Shown here: in pieces, positions 37,965 through 47,318 of the stretch
Position numbering within the stretch: position 1 is the first letter of the stretch
Layout of the letters: each line of letters starts with the position of its first letter
Assembly (NCBI RefSeq): GCF_025527015.1
Contig: NZ_JAODIM010000037.1
Span: 124,001-188,000 of the forward strand
DNA: 64,000 nt
Reading direction: 5' to 3'
DNA from: Winslowiella arboricola
GTDB lineage: Bacteria > Pseudomonadota > Gammaproteobacteria > Enterobacterales > Enterobacteriaceae
Made by a program: the position numbers and the translations under genes
The notes under the pieces: model-generated
Database searches by the model: none
What the model saw: only the letters and a program-made list of their open reading frames with translations
What the model was told of the DNA's origin: nothing

Positions 37965-39326
37965 TCAGATTATTGTCCAGCAGAGCCAGACAATGGCAAA
38001 TCCCGCCAGCCCCATCACCGTGGTTAATACCGTCCAGGTTCTCAGGCCATCGGCAACCGAGAGGCCTAAATAACGCGTCACCACCCAGAATCCGGCATCA
38101 TTGACATGCGACAAGCCCAGCGCACCGAAACAGGCCGATAACGCGACCAGCACCAGCTGAATGCCGTGTAATTCAGCCACCGCACTGGTTAACAGACCAC
38201 AGGTGGTGACGATTGCCACGGTGGCGGAGCCTTGCGAGGCACGCAAGGCCAGCGACAGCACAAACGCCGCCGGGATCAGTGGCAGATGAATATTCTCCAG
38301 CAGCAATGCCAGCGCCTTTCCGACGCCGGACTCCACCAGCACCTTACCGAACGCCCCGCCAGCGCCAGCAACCAGCAGTACGCCAGCCGCACCAGGAATT
38401 GCGCTGTTGATAATGGTATCCAGTTTTTCCCGGCCCCAGCCACGGCGGAAGCCCAGCAGCCATGCGGCCAGCAGCAGCGCAATTAACAGCGCGATGGCCG
38501 GGGTGCTGATCAGGGCGACAAAACCATGCAATGCACCGGTTTCCGGCAACCACGGCGTCAGCAGCGTACCCAGCATAATCAGCACTACCGGAATCACAAT
38601 CAGCGACGAGATTAACAGCGCACCTGGCGGTTTCTGTGATGGCGGGTTCTTCTTCTTTTTGCCCTCTTTATCTGCCAGTTGCAGCTGTTCCAGCACTTCT
38701 ACCGACAGATGAAAGTTTTTACGATTCATCAGCCTGGCCACATAATAACCGAAGATTGCCGCAGGCACTGAGATCGCAATACCCAGCATCATTACCCAGC
38801 CTATATCCGCCTTCAGCAGGCCCGCCGCCGCTGCCGGTCCCGGATGTGTCGGTACTGACACATGCACCAGCAACATCACTCCCGCCATTGGCAGACCATA
38901 TTTCAACGGAGAGACCCGCGCTACTTTGGCAAAGCCATAGATCAGCGGCACCACGATAATAAAGCCCACCTCAAAAAATACCGGCAGTCCCAGAATAAAC
39001 GCCACCAGCGTCAATGCCGCTACCGAACGTTTGATGCCCAGACTGTGAGTAAAACGGGCGGCCAGCGAATCGGCACCGCCGGAGGCTTCAATCACCGCCC
39101 CCAGCATCGCGCCAAGCACAATAATAATCGCAATATGCCCGAGTAATCCGCCCATGCCCGACATAATCACTTCCATGATCTGCTTAGCCGGAATATCGGT
39201 ACTGATCGCCACAAACAGGCTGGAAATTAACAGGGCGACAAAAGGATGCACTTTCGCTTTGATAACCAGCAGCAGCAGTAAAATAACGCTGATGGCGGCA
39301 ATAGATAATAGCAGGGTGGTAGACAT
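37965..39326 (-). CDS. ygbN: GntP-family acid-sugar transporter YgbN
   Basis: A 453-residue inner-membrane permease with about twelve hydrophobic spans and the GntP-family signatures LGLPVFFEVGFIIVVPLI, HPGPAAAAGLL and LSHVNDAGFWVV. A charged cytoplasmic loop, DKEGKKKKNPPSQKPP, sits in the middle. It ends the ygbJKLMN operon, 146 nt after ygbM. By context its substrate should be a four-carbon acid sugar such as threonate or erythronate, not gluconate. Confidence 0.88.
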   Translation of the reverse strand: MSTTLLLSIAAISVILLLLLVIKAKVHPFVALLISSLFVAISTDIPAKQIMEVIMSGMGGLLGHIAIIIVLGAMLGAVIEASGGADSLAARFTHSLGIKRSVAALTLVAFILGLPVFFEVGFIIVVPLIYGFAKVARVSPLKYGLPMAGVMLLVHVSVPTHPGPAAAAGLLKADIGWVMMLGIAISVPAAIFGYYVARLMNRKNFHLSVEVLEQLQLADKEGKKKKNPPSQKPPGALLISSLIVIPVVLIMLGTLLTPWLPETGALHGFVALISTPAIALLIALLLAAWLLGFRRGWGREKLDTIINSAIPGAAGVLLVAGAGGAFGKVLVESGVGKALALLLENIHLPLIPAAFVLSLALRASQGSATVAIVTTCGLLTSAVAELHGIQLVLVALSACFGALGLSHVNDAGFWVVTRYLGLSVADGLRTWTVLTTVMGLAGFAIVWLCWTII

Positions 39327-39472
39327 AATAAAAAACCTCAGCGACGGAGACTATTATAATTGTGCGTTTATGGCTTGTTACTTACCTGATGTTAAAGCTA
39401 TTTTGGGCATAGCCATGCCCGCGTCGGGCGCAATTCACCCGACGCAGAACCGTAATATCACGCTATTTTTCG

Positions 39473-40249
39473 CTAACGAAAGGCATCAAACCATTTCAGA
39501 CCTGCCGTGGTATCACCGCGAGGGAAATATTCGCAACCAATCCAGCCGGAATAGCCGATCTCATCCAGCAGATTAAACAGCCACGGATAATTAACTTCCC
39601 CTTCATCCGGCTCATGACGATGCGGCGCAGAAGCGATCTGAATATGCTGATAATGACCGGCATATTCACGAATTAAATAACTCAGATTGCCGTCCACCAG
39701 CTGCGCATGGAACAGATCAAGCTGGGTGAAAATATTGTCGCGATCGATGCGCTTCACCATCTCCAGTGTCTGATACTGGCTGGCGTAGAGATAATGGGGT
39801 TTAGTCGCCGGATTTAACGCTTCAATCAGAATACGAATACCGTGTGGCGCAAAACGCTCTGCGGCATAGCGCATATTAGTGACAAAAGTCTGGCAATAAG
39901 CTTCGCGGTTGGCGCCCGGCGGCAGCGTCGCCGCCATGATATGCACCTGCGGACAATCGAGCGCAATGGCATACTCCAGCGCCTGGTCGATATCATGACG
40001 CGCTTCCGCTTCGCGTCCGGGAATCGCGACCACGCCCCACTCCCCCGCCGCCACATTGCCCGGCGCGGTATTAAACAGTACCAGTTGCAGCTGGTTTTGT
40101 TGCAGTCTGGCTTTCAGCTGCTCTGCCGGGTAGTCATATGGGAAGAGAAACTCAACCCCTTTAAAACCGGCCGCCGCCGCCGCGTCAAAGCGTTCGAGGA
40201 ACGGCAGCTCGTTAAACATGGTGGATAAATTCGCCGCAAACTTAGGCAT
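39473..40249 (-). CDS. otnI: 2-oxo-tetronate isomerase
   Basis: A TIM-barrel protein of 258 residues, the length of E. coli YgbM. Xylose-isomerase-like metal ligands are spread along [16 protein letters not shown] and [20 protein letters not shown]. In the tetronate pathway it converts 2-oxo-tetronate to 3-oxo-tetronate, the substrate of OtnK. ATG 40249 follows TAAGGAGC. It starts 2 nt after the ygbL stop codon. Confidence 0.9.
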   Translation of the reverse strand: MPKFAANLSTMFNELPFLERFDAAAAAGFKGVEFLFPYDYPAEQLKARLQQNQLQLVLFNTAPGNVAAGEWGVVAIPGREAEARHDIDQALEYAIALDCPQVHIMAATLPPGANREAYCQTFVTNMRYAAERFAPHGIRILIEALNPATKPHYLYASQYQTLEMVKRIDRDNIFTQLDLFHAQLVDGNLSYLIREYAGHYQHIQIASAPHRHEPDEGEVNYPWLFNLLDEIGYSGWIGCEYFPRGDTTAGLKWFDAFR

Positions 40250-40251
40250 GA

Positions 40252-40875
40252 TTAGCTCCTTAACTCAGCCACTTCGTCATCATTAAGATAACGAATCGGA
40301 CGATCGCCGAGGGTAAATATCAGGCGAGCCGTCTCTTCCAGCTCTTCGGTATTGTCCGCCGCCTCGCGCAGGCTTTTTCCCACCACCACCGGGCCGTGAT
40401 TGGCCAGCAGGAAAGCGTTGTAGTGCGGCGCCAGCTTCGCGAGGTCTTCGCCCAGACGGTCGTCGCCTGGACGGTAGTAAGGTACCACCGGCACATCACC
40501 GACACGCATCACCACATAGGGGGTAAAAGGTTTAATACAGTTCTTGCTGTCCAGCCCTTCGAGGCACGACAACGCGGTCAGATACAGGCTGTGCAGATGC
40601 ACCACCGCTTTACACTGCGGATTATTCAGGTAAATCGCCCGGTGGAAACTGATCTCTTTTGACGGCTTATCACCGGAGACCCACTCACCTTCCAGCGTCA
40701 CCTTTGACAGCGTGTCAGCCGTCAGTTCGCCAAGACAGGAGCCGGTCGGCGTCGCCAGCAAGCTGCCATCTTCCAGCAGCATTGACAGATTACCGGCGGA
40801 ACCGGTGGCGTAGCCGCGCTGAAAAAACGACGCACCCAGTTTTACCATCTCTTCGCGAGCTTGTTGTTCAGTCAT
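40252..40875 (-). CDS. otnC: 3-oxo-tetronate 4-phosphate decarboxylase (class II aldolase fold)
   Basis: The 207-residue protein belongs to the AraD/FucA family. The zinc histidines are in [12 protein letters not shown] and in [12 protein letters not shown], with the catalytic acid in the ISFHRAIY region. Known members decarboxylate 3-oxo-tetronate 4-phosphate to dihydroxyacetone phosphate, feeding glycolysis. Its ATG overlaps the otnK stop by 4 nt. Confidence 0.9.
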   Translation of the reverse strand: MTEQQAREEMVKLGASFFQRGYATGSAGNLSMLLEDGSLLATPTGSCLGELTADTLSKVTLEGEWVSGDKPSKEISFHRAIYLNNPQCKAVVHLHSLYLTALSCLEGLDSKNCIKPFTPYVVMRVGDVPVVPYYRPGDDRLGEDLAKLAPHYNAFLLANHGPVVVGKSLREAADNTEELEETARLIFTLGDRPIRYLNDDEVAELRS

Positions 40876-42134
40876 AGTGGAAACTCCGTTTGTGCGCGGG
40901 CAAAGAAATTCTCATCGCCAAAGTTGCCTGATTTCAGCGCCAGCGAAATCGGCTGTTCGGTATCGCGTACCCATGGCACGCCAGGTGAGATAACCGGACC
41001 GATATAGAAGGCACGCACGCCCAGCGTCTGCGCCACCACACCGGAAGTTTCACCACCGGCGACAATAAAGCGGCGAAAATCACGTGCTTTCAGTTCGCGC
41101 ACAACTGCGGCAAAACACTGCTCAACCGCTTCGCTGCTGCGTGCCGCGCCATATTGCTGCTGAATCTGCTGTAACTGCTGCGCATCAGAGGTGGCATACA
41201 GCAGCGGCGCCAGTTCACCGTCGGCGTTCTGCACTACCCAGTCACACAGCTGCAAAGCATAGGCCTGCGGATCCTGCAGGCAGGCTTCCACTTCGACCAC
41301 CTGCGCCGGCGCCTGCTGACGATAGATCGCCACCTGCCGGTTGGTCATGGTCGAGCAGGAACCGGAAATTACTACTGCACGCTTGCCCTGCGGCGCGCCC
41401 GCGGCTTGCGCCTGCTGCTTATCATGCGCGCCTGAAGCCAGCTGTCGCGCCAGACCAATCGCCAGCCCGGAGCCGCCGGTCACCAGTTTCATCTGCTGCA
41501 CGGCTGCGCCCTGCGTTAACAGATGCTGCTCATGCAATGCATCCAGCACCACATAGCGCACGCCGTCCGCCTTCAGCTCACCAAGCCGCTGACGTACCGC
41601 ATCAGCCCCCTGATCCAGCACTGAGCTGGCAATCAGCCCCGCTTTACCCTGCGCCTGCGCATCCATCAGGCGCAGCAAATTACTGTCCGTCATCGGCGTC
41701 ACCGGATGATGGCGCATACCCGACTCACTCAGCAGCTGATCCATAACAAATAAGTAGCCCTGATAGACCGTGCGGCCGTTTACCGGCAACGCGGGCGAGA
41801 TAACGGTTTGCGTTTCACCCAGCGCCTCCAGCAGCGCATCGGTAACCGGGCCAATATTGCCCGCCGCGGTGCTGTCAAAGGTGGAGCAGTATTTGAAATA
41901 GAAGCGCTCGCAGCCCTGCTGCTGTAACCAGCTTAACGCGGCCAGCGAGTCACTGACCGCCTGGGCGGCCGGACAGGAGCGTGACTTCAGGCTGACCACT
42001 ATCGCATCCGCGTCAATGGTCTCGTCGCCCGGTGGCACGCCATTCAGCTGTACCGTCGCCATACCGTTCTGCACCAGAAAGCTGGCGATATCGGTAGCGC
42101 CGGTAAAATCGTCGGCAATCACTCCAAGGCGCAT
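40872..42134 (-). CDS. otnK: 3-oxo-tetronate kinase (DUF1537)
   Basis: A 420-residue, two-domain acid-sugar kinase. The N-terminal substrate domain contains IADDFTGATDIASFL and the C-terminal ATP domain contains VISGSCSTMTNRQV, VAGGETSGVVAQTL and GPVISPGVPWV. DUF1537 kinases were assigned to threonate/erythronate catabolism. It is about 30 residues longer than I recall for E. coli YgbK. The start overlaps the dehydrogenase stop by one base (TAATG). Confidence 0.92.
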   Translation of the reverse strand: MRLGVIADDFTGATDIASFLVQNGMATVQLNGVPPGDETIDADAIVVSLKSRSCPAAQAVSDSLAALSWLQQQGCERFYFKYCSTFDSTAAGNIGPVTDALLEALGETQTVISPALPVNGRTVYQGYLFVMDQLLSESGMRHHPVTPMTDSNLLRLMDAQAQGKAGLIASSVLDQGADAVRQRLGELKADGVRYVVLDALHEQHLLTQGAAVQQMKLVTGGSGLAIGLARQLASGAHDKQQAQAAGAPQGKRAVVISGSCSTMTNRQVAIYRQQAPAQVVEVEACLQDPQAYALQLCDWVVQNADGELAPLLYATSDAQQLQQIQQQYGAARSSEAVEQCFAAVVRELKARDFRRFIVAGGETSGVVAQTLGVRAFYIGPVISPGVPWVRDTEQPISLALKSGNFGDENFFARAQTEFPL

Positions 42135-43048
42135 TATGGCTGCTCCTTTTTTTCCGGCAGCGTAATGCCGCTAAAAATCTTGATAACCGCACTGTCATCC
42201 TGTTTACCGAAACCGGCATTGCTGGCGGAAGTAAACATATTGAAGGCGGTGGAAGCCAGCGGCAGTGGGAAATGCAGCGCTTTAGCGGTATCCGCCACCA
42301 GCCCGAGATCTTTGACAAAAATATCCACCGCTGATTTCGGCGAGTAATCGCCATCGACCACATGACGCATGCGGTTTTCAAACATCCACGAATTCCCGGC
42401 GGCATTGGTGACGACGTCATACATGGTATCGAGTGGAATACCGGCGCGCGCCGCCAGCGCCATTGCTTCCGCCCCGGCAGCGATATGGACGCCCGCCAGC
42501 AGCTGATGGATAATTTTCACCGTGGAACCGAGACCGATTTCGCTGCCAATGCGATAAACCTTACCTGCCACCGCATCCAGCACCGGTTGCAGCTGATTAA
42601 ACGCCGCATCGCTGCCGGACGCCATTACCGTCATCTCGCCGAGCGCCGCTTTGGCTGCGCCACCGGATACCGGTGCATCCAGCATCAGCAGCTGATACTC
42701 CGCCAGTTGCTGTTCAATCAGTTGTGCGTCCTGCGACGAAATCGTCGATGAGACCATCACCACGGTGCCGGGCTTCAGCTTGCTGGCAACGCCATCTTCG
42801 CCAAACAGAATGGCTTTTACCTGAGCGGCGTTCACCACCAGTAGCAGAACCGCGTCCAGCTGCGTAGCAAATGCCGTCGCGCTGGTTTCCGCCGCCTGCG
42901 CACCGCTGCGGCGCAATGTTTCCAGCGCCTGCGGGTTGAGATCGACGCCGAAGGTATTCAGACCGGCCTTAATACAGGATTGTGCGGCGCCCATTCCCAT
43001 CGATCCCAGGCCAATCACGCCGACGTTAAGTGCTGATGTCTGTGCCAT
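42134..43048 (-). CDS. ltnD: L-threonate 2-dehydrogenase-type beta-hydroxyacid dehydrogenase
   Basis: The first gene of the operon, 304 residues. The Rossmann motif VIGLGSMGMGAAQS binds NAD, MLDAPVSGGAAKA is the substrate loop, and the catalytic Lys lies in GSTVKIIHQLLAG. It corresponds to E. coli YgbJ and should oxidise a tetronate at C2. It is divergent from the ygbI regulator across 332 nt. Confidence 0.9.
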   Translation of the reverse strand: MAQTSALNVGVIGLGSMGMGAAQSCIKAGLNTFGVDLNPQALETLRRSGAQAAETSATAFATQLDAVLLLVVNAAQVKAILFGEDGVASKLKPGTVVMVSSTISSQDAQLIEQQLAEYQLLMLDAPVSGGAAKAALGEMTVMASGSDAAFNQLQPVLDAVAGKVYRIGSEIGLGSTVKIIHQLLAGVHIAAGAEAMALAARAGIPLDTMYDVVTNAAGNSWMFENRMRHVVDGDYSPKSAVDIFVKDLGLVADTAKALHFPLPLASTAFNMFTSASNAGFGKQDDSAVIKIFSGITLPEKKEQP

Positions 43049-43082
43049 AGGTTCCTCGTGTTAATTTTGGTGATTATTTGTT

Positions 43083-43239
43083 TTGTTGTGTTAAGTATAA
43101 GCAGTCCGCTGGCGCTTTGACGTGATGCTACTCACATTTTTTAACGTATTATCCGGTTTAATTTCACAGGAATTAACAACACATATGACGCCCATCTGAA
43201 AATAATCATTTTAAATCAGTTAATTAACTAACAACACAT
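43083..43239. promoter_or_regulatory. Repeated operator-like motifs in the ygbJ-ygbI gap
   Basis: TAACAACACAT occurs at 43174-43184 and again at 43229-43239, 55 bp apart. A related inverse-strand run, TTGTTGTGTTAA, is at 43083-43094. Their placement between a DeoR-type regulator and its target operon suggests binding sites of YgbI. The 43049-43380 gap has no gene. No experimentally known YgbI site is available to me for comparison. Confidence 0.45.
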
Positions 43240-43380
43240 GCAGATATTCACTGGTAATTTTTTCGCCAGCCAGTGTCGGTGGTTTGCAGATGTTAAAAAA
43301 TGATAAAATTGTCGGCATAGCAGCGCTATACTCGCAGCTATGATGCTTGCAGCCAGACTTGCAGCCAGAAAGGAGTCGCA

Positions 43381-44142
43381 GTGATCCCGATACAACGCCA
43401 TCAACAAATTTTAGCGCTGATAGCCGAACGCGGCGTGATTAGCATTAATGAACTCACCGAGCGCCTTGGCGTCTCCCATATGACTATTCGTCGTGATGTG
43501 CAGAAGCTGGAAGAGCAAGGCGCGCTGCTGTCGGTATCGGGTGGCGTGCGCTCCACCGAACGGCTGGCGGCGGAACCCTCGCATCTGGATAAAACGGCGA
43601 TGTTCAGCAATGAAAAGTTTCTGATTGGTCAGGCGGCTGCGCGTCATATTCCGCGCAACAGCTGCATCTATCTGGATGCCGGCACCACCACGCTGGCGCT
43701 GGCGCGTGAGCTGGGCGATCGTGATGATCTGCTGATCGTCACCAACGATTTTGTTATTGCTAATTTTATTATTGAATCCAGTCTCTGCCGGATGATCCAC
43801 ACCGGCGGCACGCTGTGTCGCGAAAACCGCTCCTGTGTCGGCGAAGCCGCTGCCCGGGCGCTGCAAAATCTGTCGATTGATATCGCCTTTATCTCCGCTA
43901 CCTGCTGGGGACCGCGCGGGATTTTTACCCCGGATGAGGACAAAGTGATGGTTAAACGCACAGTGGCTAACGTCAGCAGCAAACGCGTGCTGCTTAGCGA
44001 CAGTTCTAAATACAATAAAATCGCCACTTTCCTCGCGTTACCGCTGGAACAGTTCGATGCGGTGATCACCGACAGCAAGCTGCCGGACAGCGCGCAGCAG
44101 GCGCTGGCCGCCAAAGCGCTTGAGTTAACTGTGGCCCTGTAA
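43381..44142 (+). CDS. ygbI: DeoR-family regulator YgbI
   Basis: A 253-residue repressor-type protein. The N-terminal winged helix is MIPIQRHQQILALIAERGVI... NELTERLGVSHMTIRRDVQKLE, and the C-terminal sugar-phosphate-sensing domain includes YLDAGTTTLALARELG. The start is GTG 43381, six bases after AGGAG. The divergent ygb/otn operon is the expected target, with a phosphorylated pathway intermediate as the likely effector. A perfect 12-bp tandem duplication stands just before its ribosome site. Confidence 0.92.
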   Translation: MIPIQRHQQILALIAERGVISINELTERLGVSHMTIRRDVQKLEEQGALLSVSGGVRSTERLAAEPSHLDKTAMFSNEKFLIGQAAARHIPRNSCIYLDAGTTTLALARELGDRDDLLIVTNDFVIANFIIESSLCRMIHTGGTLCRENRSCVGEAAARALQNLSIDIAFISATCWGPRGIFTPDEDKVMVKRTVANVSSKRVLLSDSSKYNKIATFLALPLEQFDAVITDSKLPDSAQQALAAKALELTVAL

Positions 44143-44285
44143 ATGTGATTATTGCGAACAGGATCACGAGTCGCAGATTCCGCAGCACTTCCGCTTCGCT
44201 GATCCGCCGCCGGGCAACTAAACTTAATACGTGGCTCGGGGCCTCAGTCGTTATCTGTTCTTTTAACAGCTACAGAGGAGATGTT

Positions 44286-44531
44286 ATGAGCACAATTGAT
44301 ACGCATATGGGCAGATATTGTTTAAAAGCACGTGATGCTGGCAATCATATCAAAGGCTCAATCGCGATTAATGATGAAGGCGGTACCATGCTCACCATGC
44401 AGGAATTTGATGAGCACTACCTTGATGATGTGGTCAATAATGTGATTTACCCAGTAACCGGTGGCAATCGTGATATCACCCTGGTGTTACGCGATCAGAT
44501 GGTGAAGGCTGGCTTCGAACAGCCGCATTAA
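44286..44531 (+). CDS. Hypothetical protein, 81 aa
   Basis: ATG 44286 follows GAGGAG (about 44274-44279), a good ribosome site; the frame runs further upstream to 44145 but that part looks like the non-coding 3' flank of ygbI. The protein is soluble, mildly acidic, without Cys clusters or membrane spans: MSTIDTHMGRYCLKARDAG... ending MVKAGFEQPH. I do not recognise the family. A strong terminator follows, so it is probably a monocistronic gene. Confidence 0.7.
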   Translation: MSTIDTHMGRYCLKARDAGNHIKGSIAINDEGGTMLTMQEFDEHYLDDVVNNVIYPVTGGNRDITLVLRDQMVKAGFEQPH

Positions 44532-44544
44532 AAAAACAATTTTC

Positions 44545-44577
44545 CCCGGGTCACATGTTGTGGCCCGGGTTGTTTTA
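44545..44577 (+). terminator. Terminator of the 81-aa gene
   Basis: CCCGGGTCAC (44545-44554) pairs with GTGGCCCGGG (44560-44569), followed by TTGTTTT. The stem is ten pairs with one T-G. Confidence 0.88.
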
Positions 44578-44582
44578 CAGAC

Positions 44583-44602
44583 GGGCGGCGAGAACGCCGC
44601 CC
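44583..44602. repeat. REP-like palindrome upstream of hcxB
   Basis: GGGCGGCGAGAACGCCGCCC with AC/GT extension on each side, placed directly after a terminator and about 100 nt ahead of the dehydrogenase gene. Confidence 0.85.
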
Positions 44603-44703
44603 GTGCTCACGCTACTTCCCTCCCTGCGCTTATGCTATAACTTGCTGATTACCCCTTAACGCATTGATCTCCATAAACCTGATCAACTCACCCGGGAGGC
44701 GTA

Positions 44704-45786
44704 GTGAACCCTGAACAGCGTGTTAATAGCGAGCGGCTGCTGCAATTTGTGCAGGCTATCTGGATCCATGCCGGCAGCAGCCAGTCTGAAGCGGAAAAGG
44801 TGGCGGAACATCTGGTAGGCGCCAACCTTGCCGGGCATGACTCGCACGGTGTCGGCATGATCCCCAGCTATATGCAGTCGCTGGCGGAAGGCCATCTGCA
44901 GCTGAATCAGCATGCCAGAGTGGTGAAAGATGTCGGGGCGGTGCTCACTCTCGACGGCAGCCAGGGATTTGGTCAGGTGGTCGCCAGTGAGGCGATGGCA
45001 CAGGGGATTGAACGCGCGCGCCAGTTTGGTCTGGCGGCGGTCGGTTTGCACAATGCGCACCATATTGGCCGTATCGGTCACTGGGCTGAACAGTGCGCGC
45101 GCGCCGGTTTTATCTCTTTTCACTTCGTCAATGTGGTGGGCGATCCGATGGTTGCGCCCTTTGGCGGCAGCGACCGGCGCTTTGGCACTAATCCTTTCTG
45201 CGCCATTTTCCCGCGCCAGGGCCAGCACCCTTTACTGCTCGATTACGCCACCAGCGGCATCGCCTTTGGTAAAACCCGCGTGGCGTATAATAAAGGCAAC
45301 GCTGTAGCACCGGGTTATCTGATTGATCACCACGGCCTGCCAACGGAAGATCCGGCGGTTATGCATCAGCAGCCGTTTGGCTCCTTACTGGCGTTTGGCG
45401 GCCATAAAGGTTATGCACTGGCCACGCTGTGTGAAATTCTTGGCGGTGCACTCTCCGGTGGACGCACCACCCACGATCAGACAATCAGCACCAGCACCAA
45501 TGCCATCTTTAACTGTATGACCACCATTATTCTGAATCCTGAAGCATTTGACGCACCGGCAATGCAGCAGGAAGCCGAAGCCTTTCTGCGCTGGGTTAAG
45601 CAGTCGCCGCAAAGTGGCGATCAGGCGATTCAGATCCCGGGAGAGTGGGAGGTCGCAAACCGTGCCGAGCGACTGGCGCAGGGTATTCCAGTCGATAGCA
45701 CCAGCTGGCAGCAGATTTGCGCCGCCGCGCGCCTGGCAGGTATGCCGGAGGAGGAGTTAGCGGCCTTTAGCACATTGATACGCTAA
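44704..45786 (+). CDS. hcxB: Malate/L-lactate dehydrogenase-family oxidoreductase (YbiC-like)
   Basis: A 360-residue protein of the LDH2/MDH2 family, distinct from Rossmann lactate dehydrogenases. It aligns throughout with E. coli YbiC (361 residues): NLAGHDSHGVGMIPSY, LHNAHHIGRIGHWAEQCA and LLDYATSGIAFGKTRVA are near-identical. The catalytic His is in HNAHHIGR. The start is GTG 44704 behind GGGAGG. Known members reduce or oxidise 2-hydroxy acids with NAD(P). It is convergent with gntT. Confidence 0.88.
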   Translation: MNPEQRVNSERLLQFVQAIWIHAGSSQSEAEKVAEHLVGANLAGHDSHGVGMIPSYMQSLAEGHLQLNQHARVVKDVGAVLTLDGSQGFGQVVASEAMAQGIERARQFGLAAVGLHNAHHIGRIGHWAEQCARAGFISFHFVNVVGDPMVAPFGGSDRRFGTNPFCAIFPRQGQHPLLLDYATSGIAFGKTRVAYNKGNAVAPGYLIDHHGLPTEDPAVMHQQPFGSLLAFGGHKGYALATLCEILGGALSGGRTTHDQTISTSTNAIFNCMTTIILNPEAFDAPAMQQEAEAFLRWVKQSPQSGDQAIQIPGEWEVANRAERLAQGIPVDSTSWQQICAAARLAGMPEEELAAFSTLIR

Positions 45787-45810
45787 CTACCCCCTCCCCC
45801 ATATTATGGG

Positions 45811-45832
45811 AGAGGGGTAAACCCTCTCCGCT
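45811..45832. terminator. Hairpin between hcxB and gntT
   Basis: GAGAGGG and CCCTCTC pair across GTAAA (45811-45829). A second overlapping pairing uses CCCTCCCCCAT and ATGGGAGAGGG further upstream. No long T-run follows, so termination would be weak or two-state. Confidence 0.5.
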
Positions 45833-45838
45833 GCTCAG

Positions 45839-47155
45839 TTAAATCACATTCGATAACAGCAGACAACCCACCAGACCACAGACCGAAATAATCGTCTCCA
45901 GTACTGACCAGGAACGAATAGTCTCGCCGATCGTCAGGTTGAAATACTCTTTAAACAGCCAGAAACCCGGATCATTGACGTGCGAGAAGATCACGCTGCC
46001 GGAACCGACCGCAATCACCATCAGTTCCGGGCTGGCGCCGGTGGTAACAATCAGTGGCGCGACAATGCCGCCAGCAGTAATCGCCGCCACCGTCGCGGAA
46101 CCGAGTGCAATACGCAATACCGCAGCAATTGACCACGCCATCAGAATCGGCGACAGGTTGCTGGCATGCATCATGCTGGCGATATATTTATCCACACCGC
46201 TGTCGACCAGCACCTGCTTAAAGGCGCCGCCACCGCCGATAATTAACAGCATCATGGCGATAATTTTAATCGAATCGGCGATAGTGCCCATCACCTCGTC
46301 CATACTGCGACCACGATTCAGACCAAAGGTGAAGATAGCAATCAGTACCGCAATCAGCGTCGCCATAATCGGGTCGCCGAAGAATTCCGCGTACGGCAGC
46401 AACAGATGCCCTTTCGGCAGCACCATCTCCGCCACCGCGCGCAGCGCCATCAGGATCACCGGCACCAGCGAAGTCCAGACGCTGACGCCAAAACCCGGCA
46501 TCTCAGCTTCGGTAAACGTTTTCGGGTTATACAGCCCTTTTGGAATCGGCTTATCAATCCCTTTCAGAAAACGCGCGTAGACCGGACCGGCGAGAATCAC
46601 CGTCGGGATCCCCAGCAGTGTGCCAAACAGCAGGGTCTTGCCCATATCAGCGTTAAACAGCGTGGCGATGGCAGTCGGGCCAGGATGCGGCGGCAGAAAA
46701 CCGTGGGTAACAGAGAGCGCGGCGGCCATCGGCACACCGACAAACAGCAGCGGTACGCGCGCCGAGGCGGCGATGGAGAACACCAGCGGCAGCAACAGCA
46801 CAAAGCCCACTTCATAGAACAGAGCGAAACCCACGGTAAAGCCGGTTAACACCACCGCCCACTGAATATGTTTCTCACCAAATTTATCGATCAGGGTGGT
46901 GGCGATACGCTGCGCGCCGCCGCAATCCGCCAGCAGTTTACCGAGCATCGCGCCAAAGCCCATAATCAGCGCCAGGCTACCGAGGGTGCCACCGACACCG
47001 GTTTTAATCGATTTAATCACGGTATCAACCGGCATTCCCTGCATCATACCGACCGCCAGCGCGACCAGGATCAGGGCAATAAATCCATTCAGCTTAAAGC
47101 GAATCATCAGCAATAGCAGCAATACTACCCCGACGGCAACGATGACTAATGGCAT
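45839..47155 (-). CDS. gntT: High-affinity gluconate transporter GntT
   Basis: The 438 residues match E. coli GntT in length and almost in sequence (MPLVIVAVGVVLLLLLMIRFKL, LPPHPGPTAIATLFNADMGKTLL, IFSHVNDPGFWLFKEYFNLTIGET). It is an inner-membrane proton symporter with about twelve spans. Two palindromes fitting the GntR operator stand about 134-163 bp upstream, so repression relieved by gluconate is likely. It provides gluconate uptake alongside the periplasmic gluconate dehydrogenase encoded at 57-60 kb. Confidence 0.95.
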   Translation of the reverse strand: MPLVIVAVGVVLLLLLMIRFKLNGFIALILVALAVGMMQGMPVDTVIKSIKTGVGGTLGSLALIMGFGAMLGKLLADCGGAQRIATTLIDKFGEKHIQWAVVLTGFTVGFALFYEVGFVLLLPLVFSIAASARVPLLFVGVPMAAALSVTHGFLPPHPGPTAIATLFNADMGKTLLFGTLLGIPTVILAGPVYARFLKGIDKPIPKGLYNPKTFTEAEMPGFGVSVWTSLVPVILMALRAVAEMVLPKGHLLLPYAEFFGDPIMATLIAVLIAIFTFGLNRGRSMDEVMGTIADSIKIIAMMLLIIGGGGAFKQVLVDSGVDKYIASMMHASNLSPILMAWSIAAVLRIALGSATVAAITAGGIVAPLIVTTGASPELMVIAVGSGSVIFSHVNDPGFWLFKEYFNLTIGETIRSWSVLETIISVCGLVGCLLLSNVI

Positions 47156-47288
47156 AAATTCTTCTCCGAGGCATACTCACCTTCAGCCATGCTGACGGTG
47201 GCTTATTTATCATTATGGTCCACCGCTACAGGTGACAGGACAGCAAGCGGTCGGCAGGGAAACAAGTTACAACCCGGACGTTAGCAGG

Positions 47289-47318
47289 TTGTTACCGATA
47301 ACATGTTAAGCGTAACAT
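47289..47318. promoter_or_regulatory. Two overlapping GntR operators
   Basis: TTGTTACCGATAACAT (47289-47304) and ATGTTAAGCGTAACAT (47303-47318) both fit the GntR palindrome ATGTTACC-GGTAACAT, with two mismatches in the first and, in the second, differences confined to the central bases. They share two bases. They lie in the 317-nt gap between gntT and the divergent alcohol dehydrogenase, so either or both genes may be controlled. Confidence 0.7.

Noticed and set aside
38213-38959. Proline- and serine-rich ORFs opposite ygbN, ygbK and similar genes
   Set aside because: They are antisense shadows of well-supported genes, with no start signals or family resemblance.
44145-44285. Upstream extension of the 81-aa ORF
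   Set aside because: Arg/Ser-rich translation of an intergenic stretch, with no ribosome site, while ATG 44286 has a strong one.
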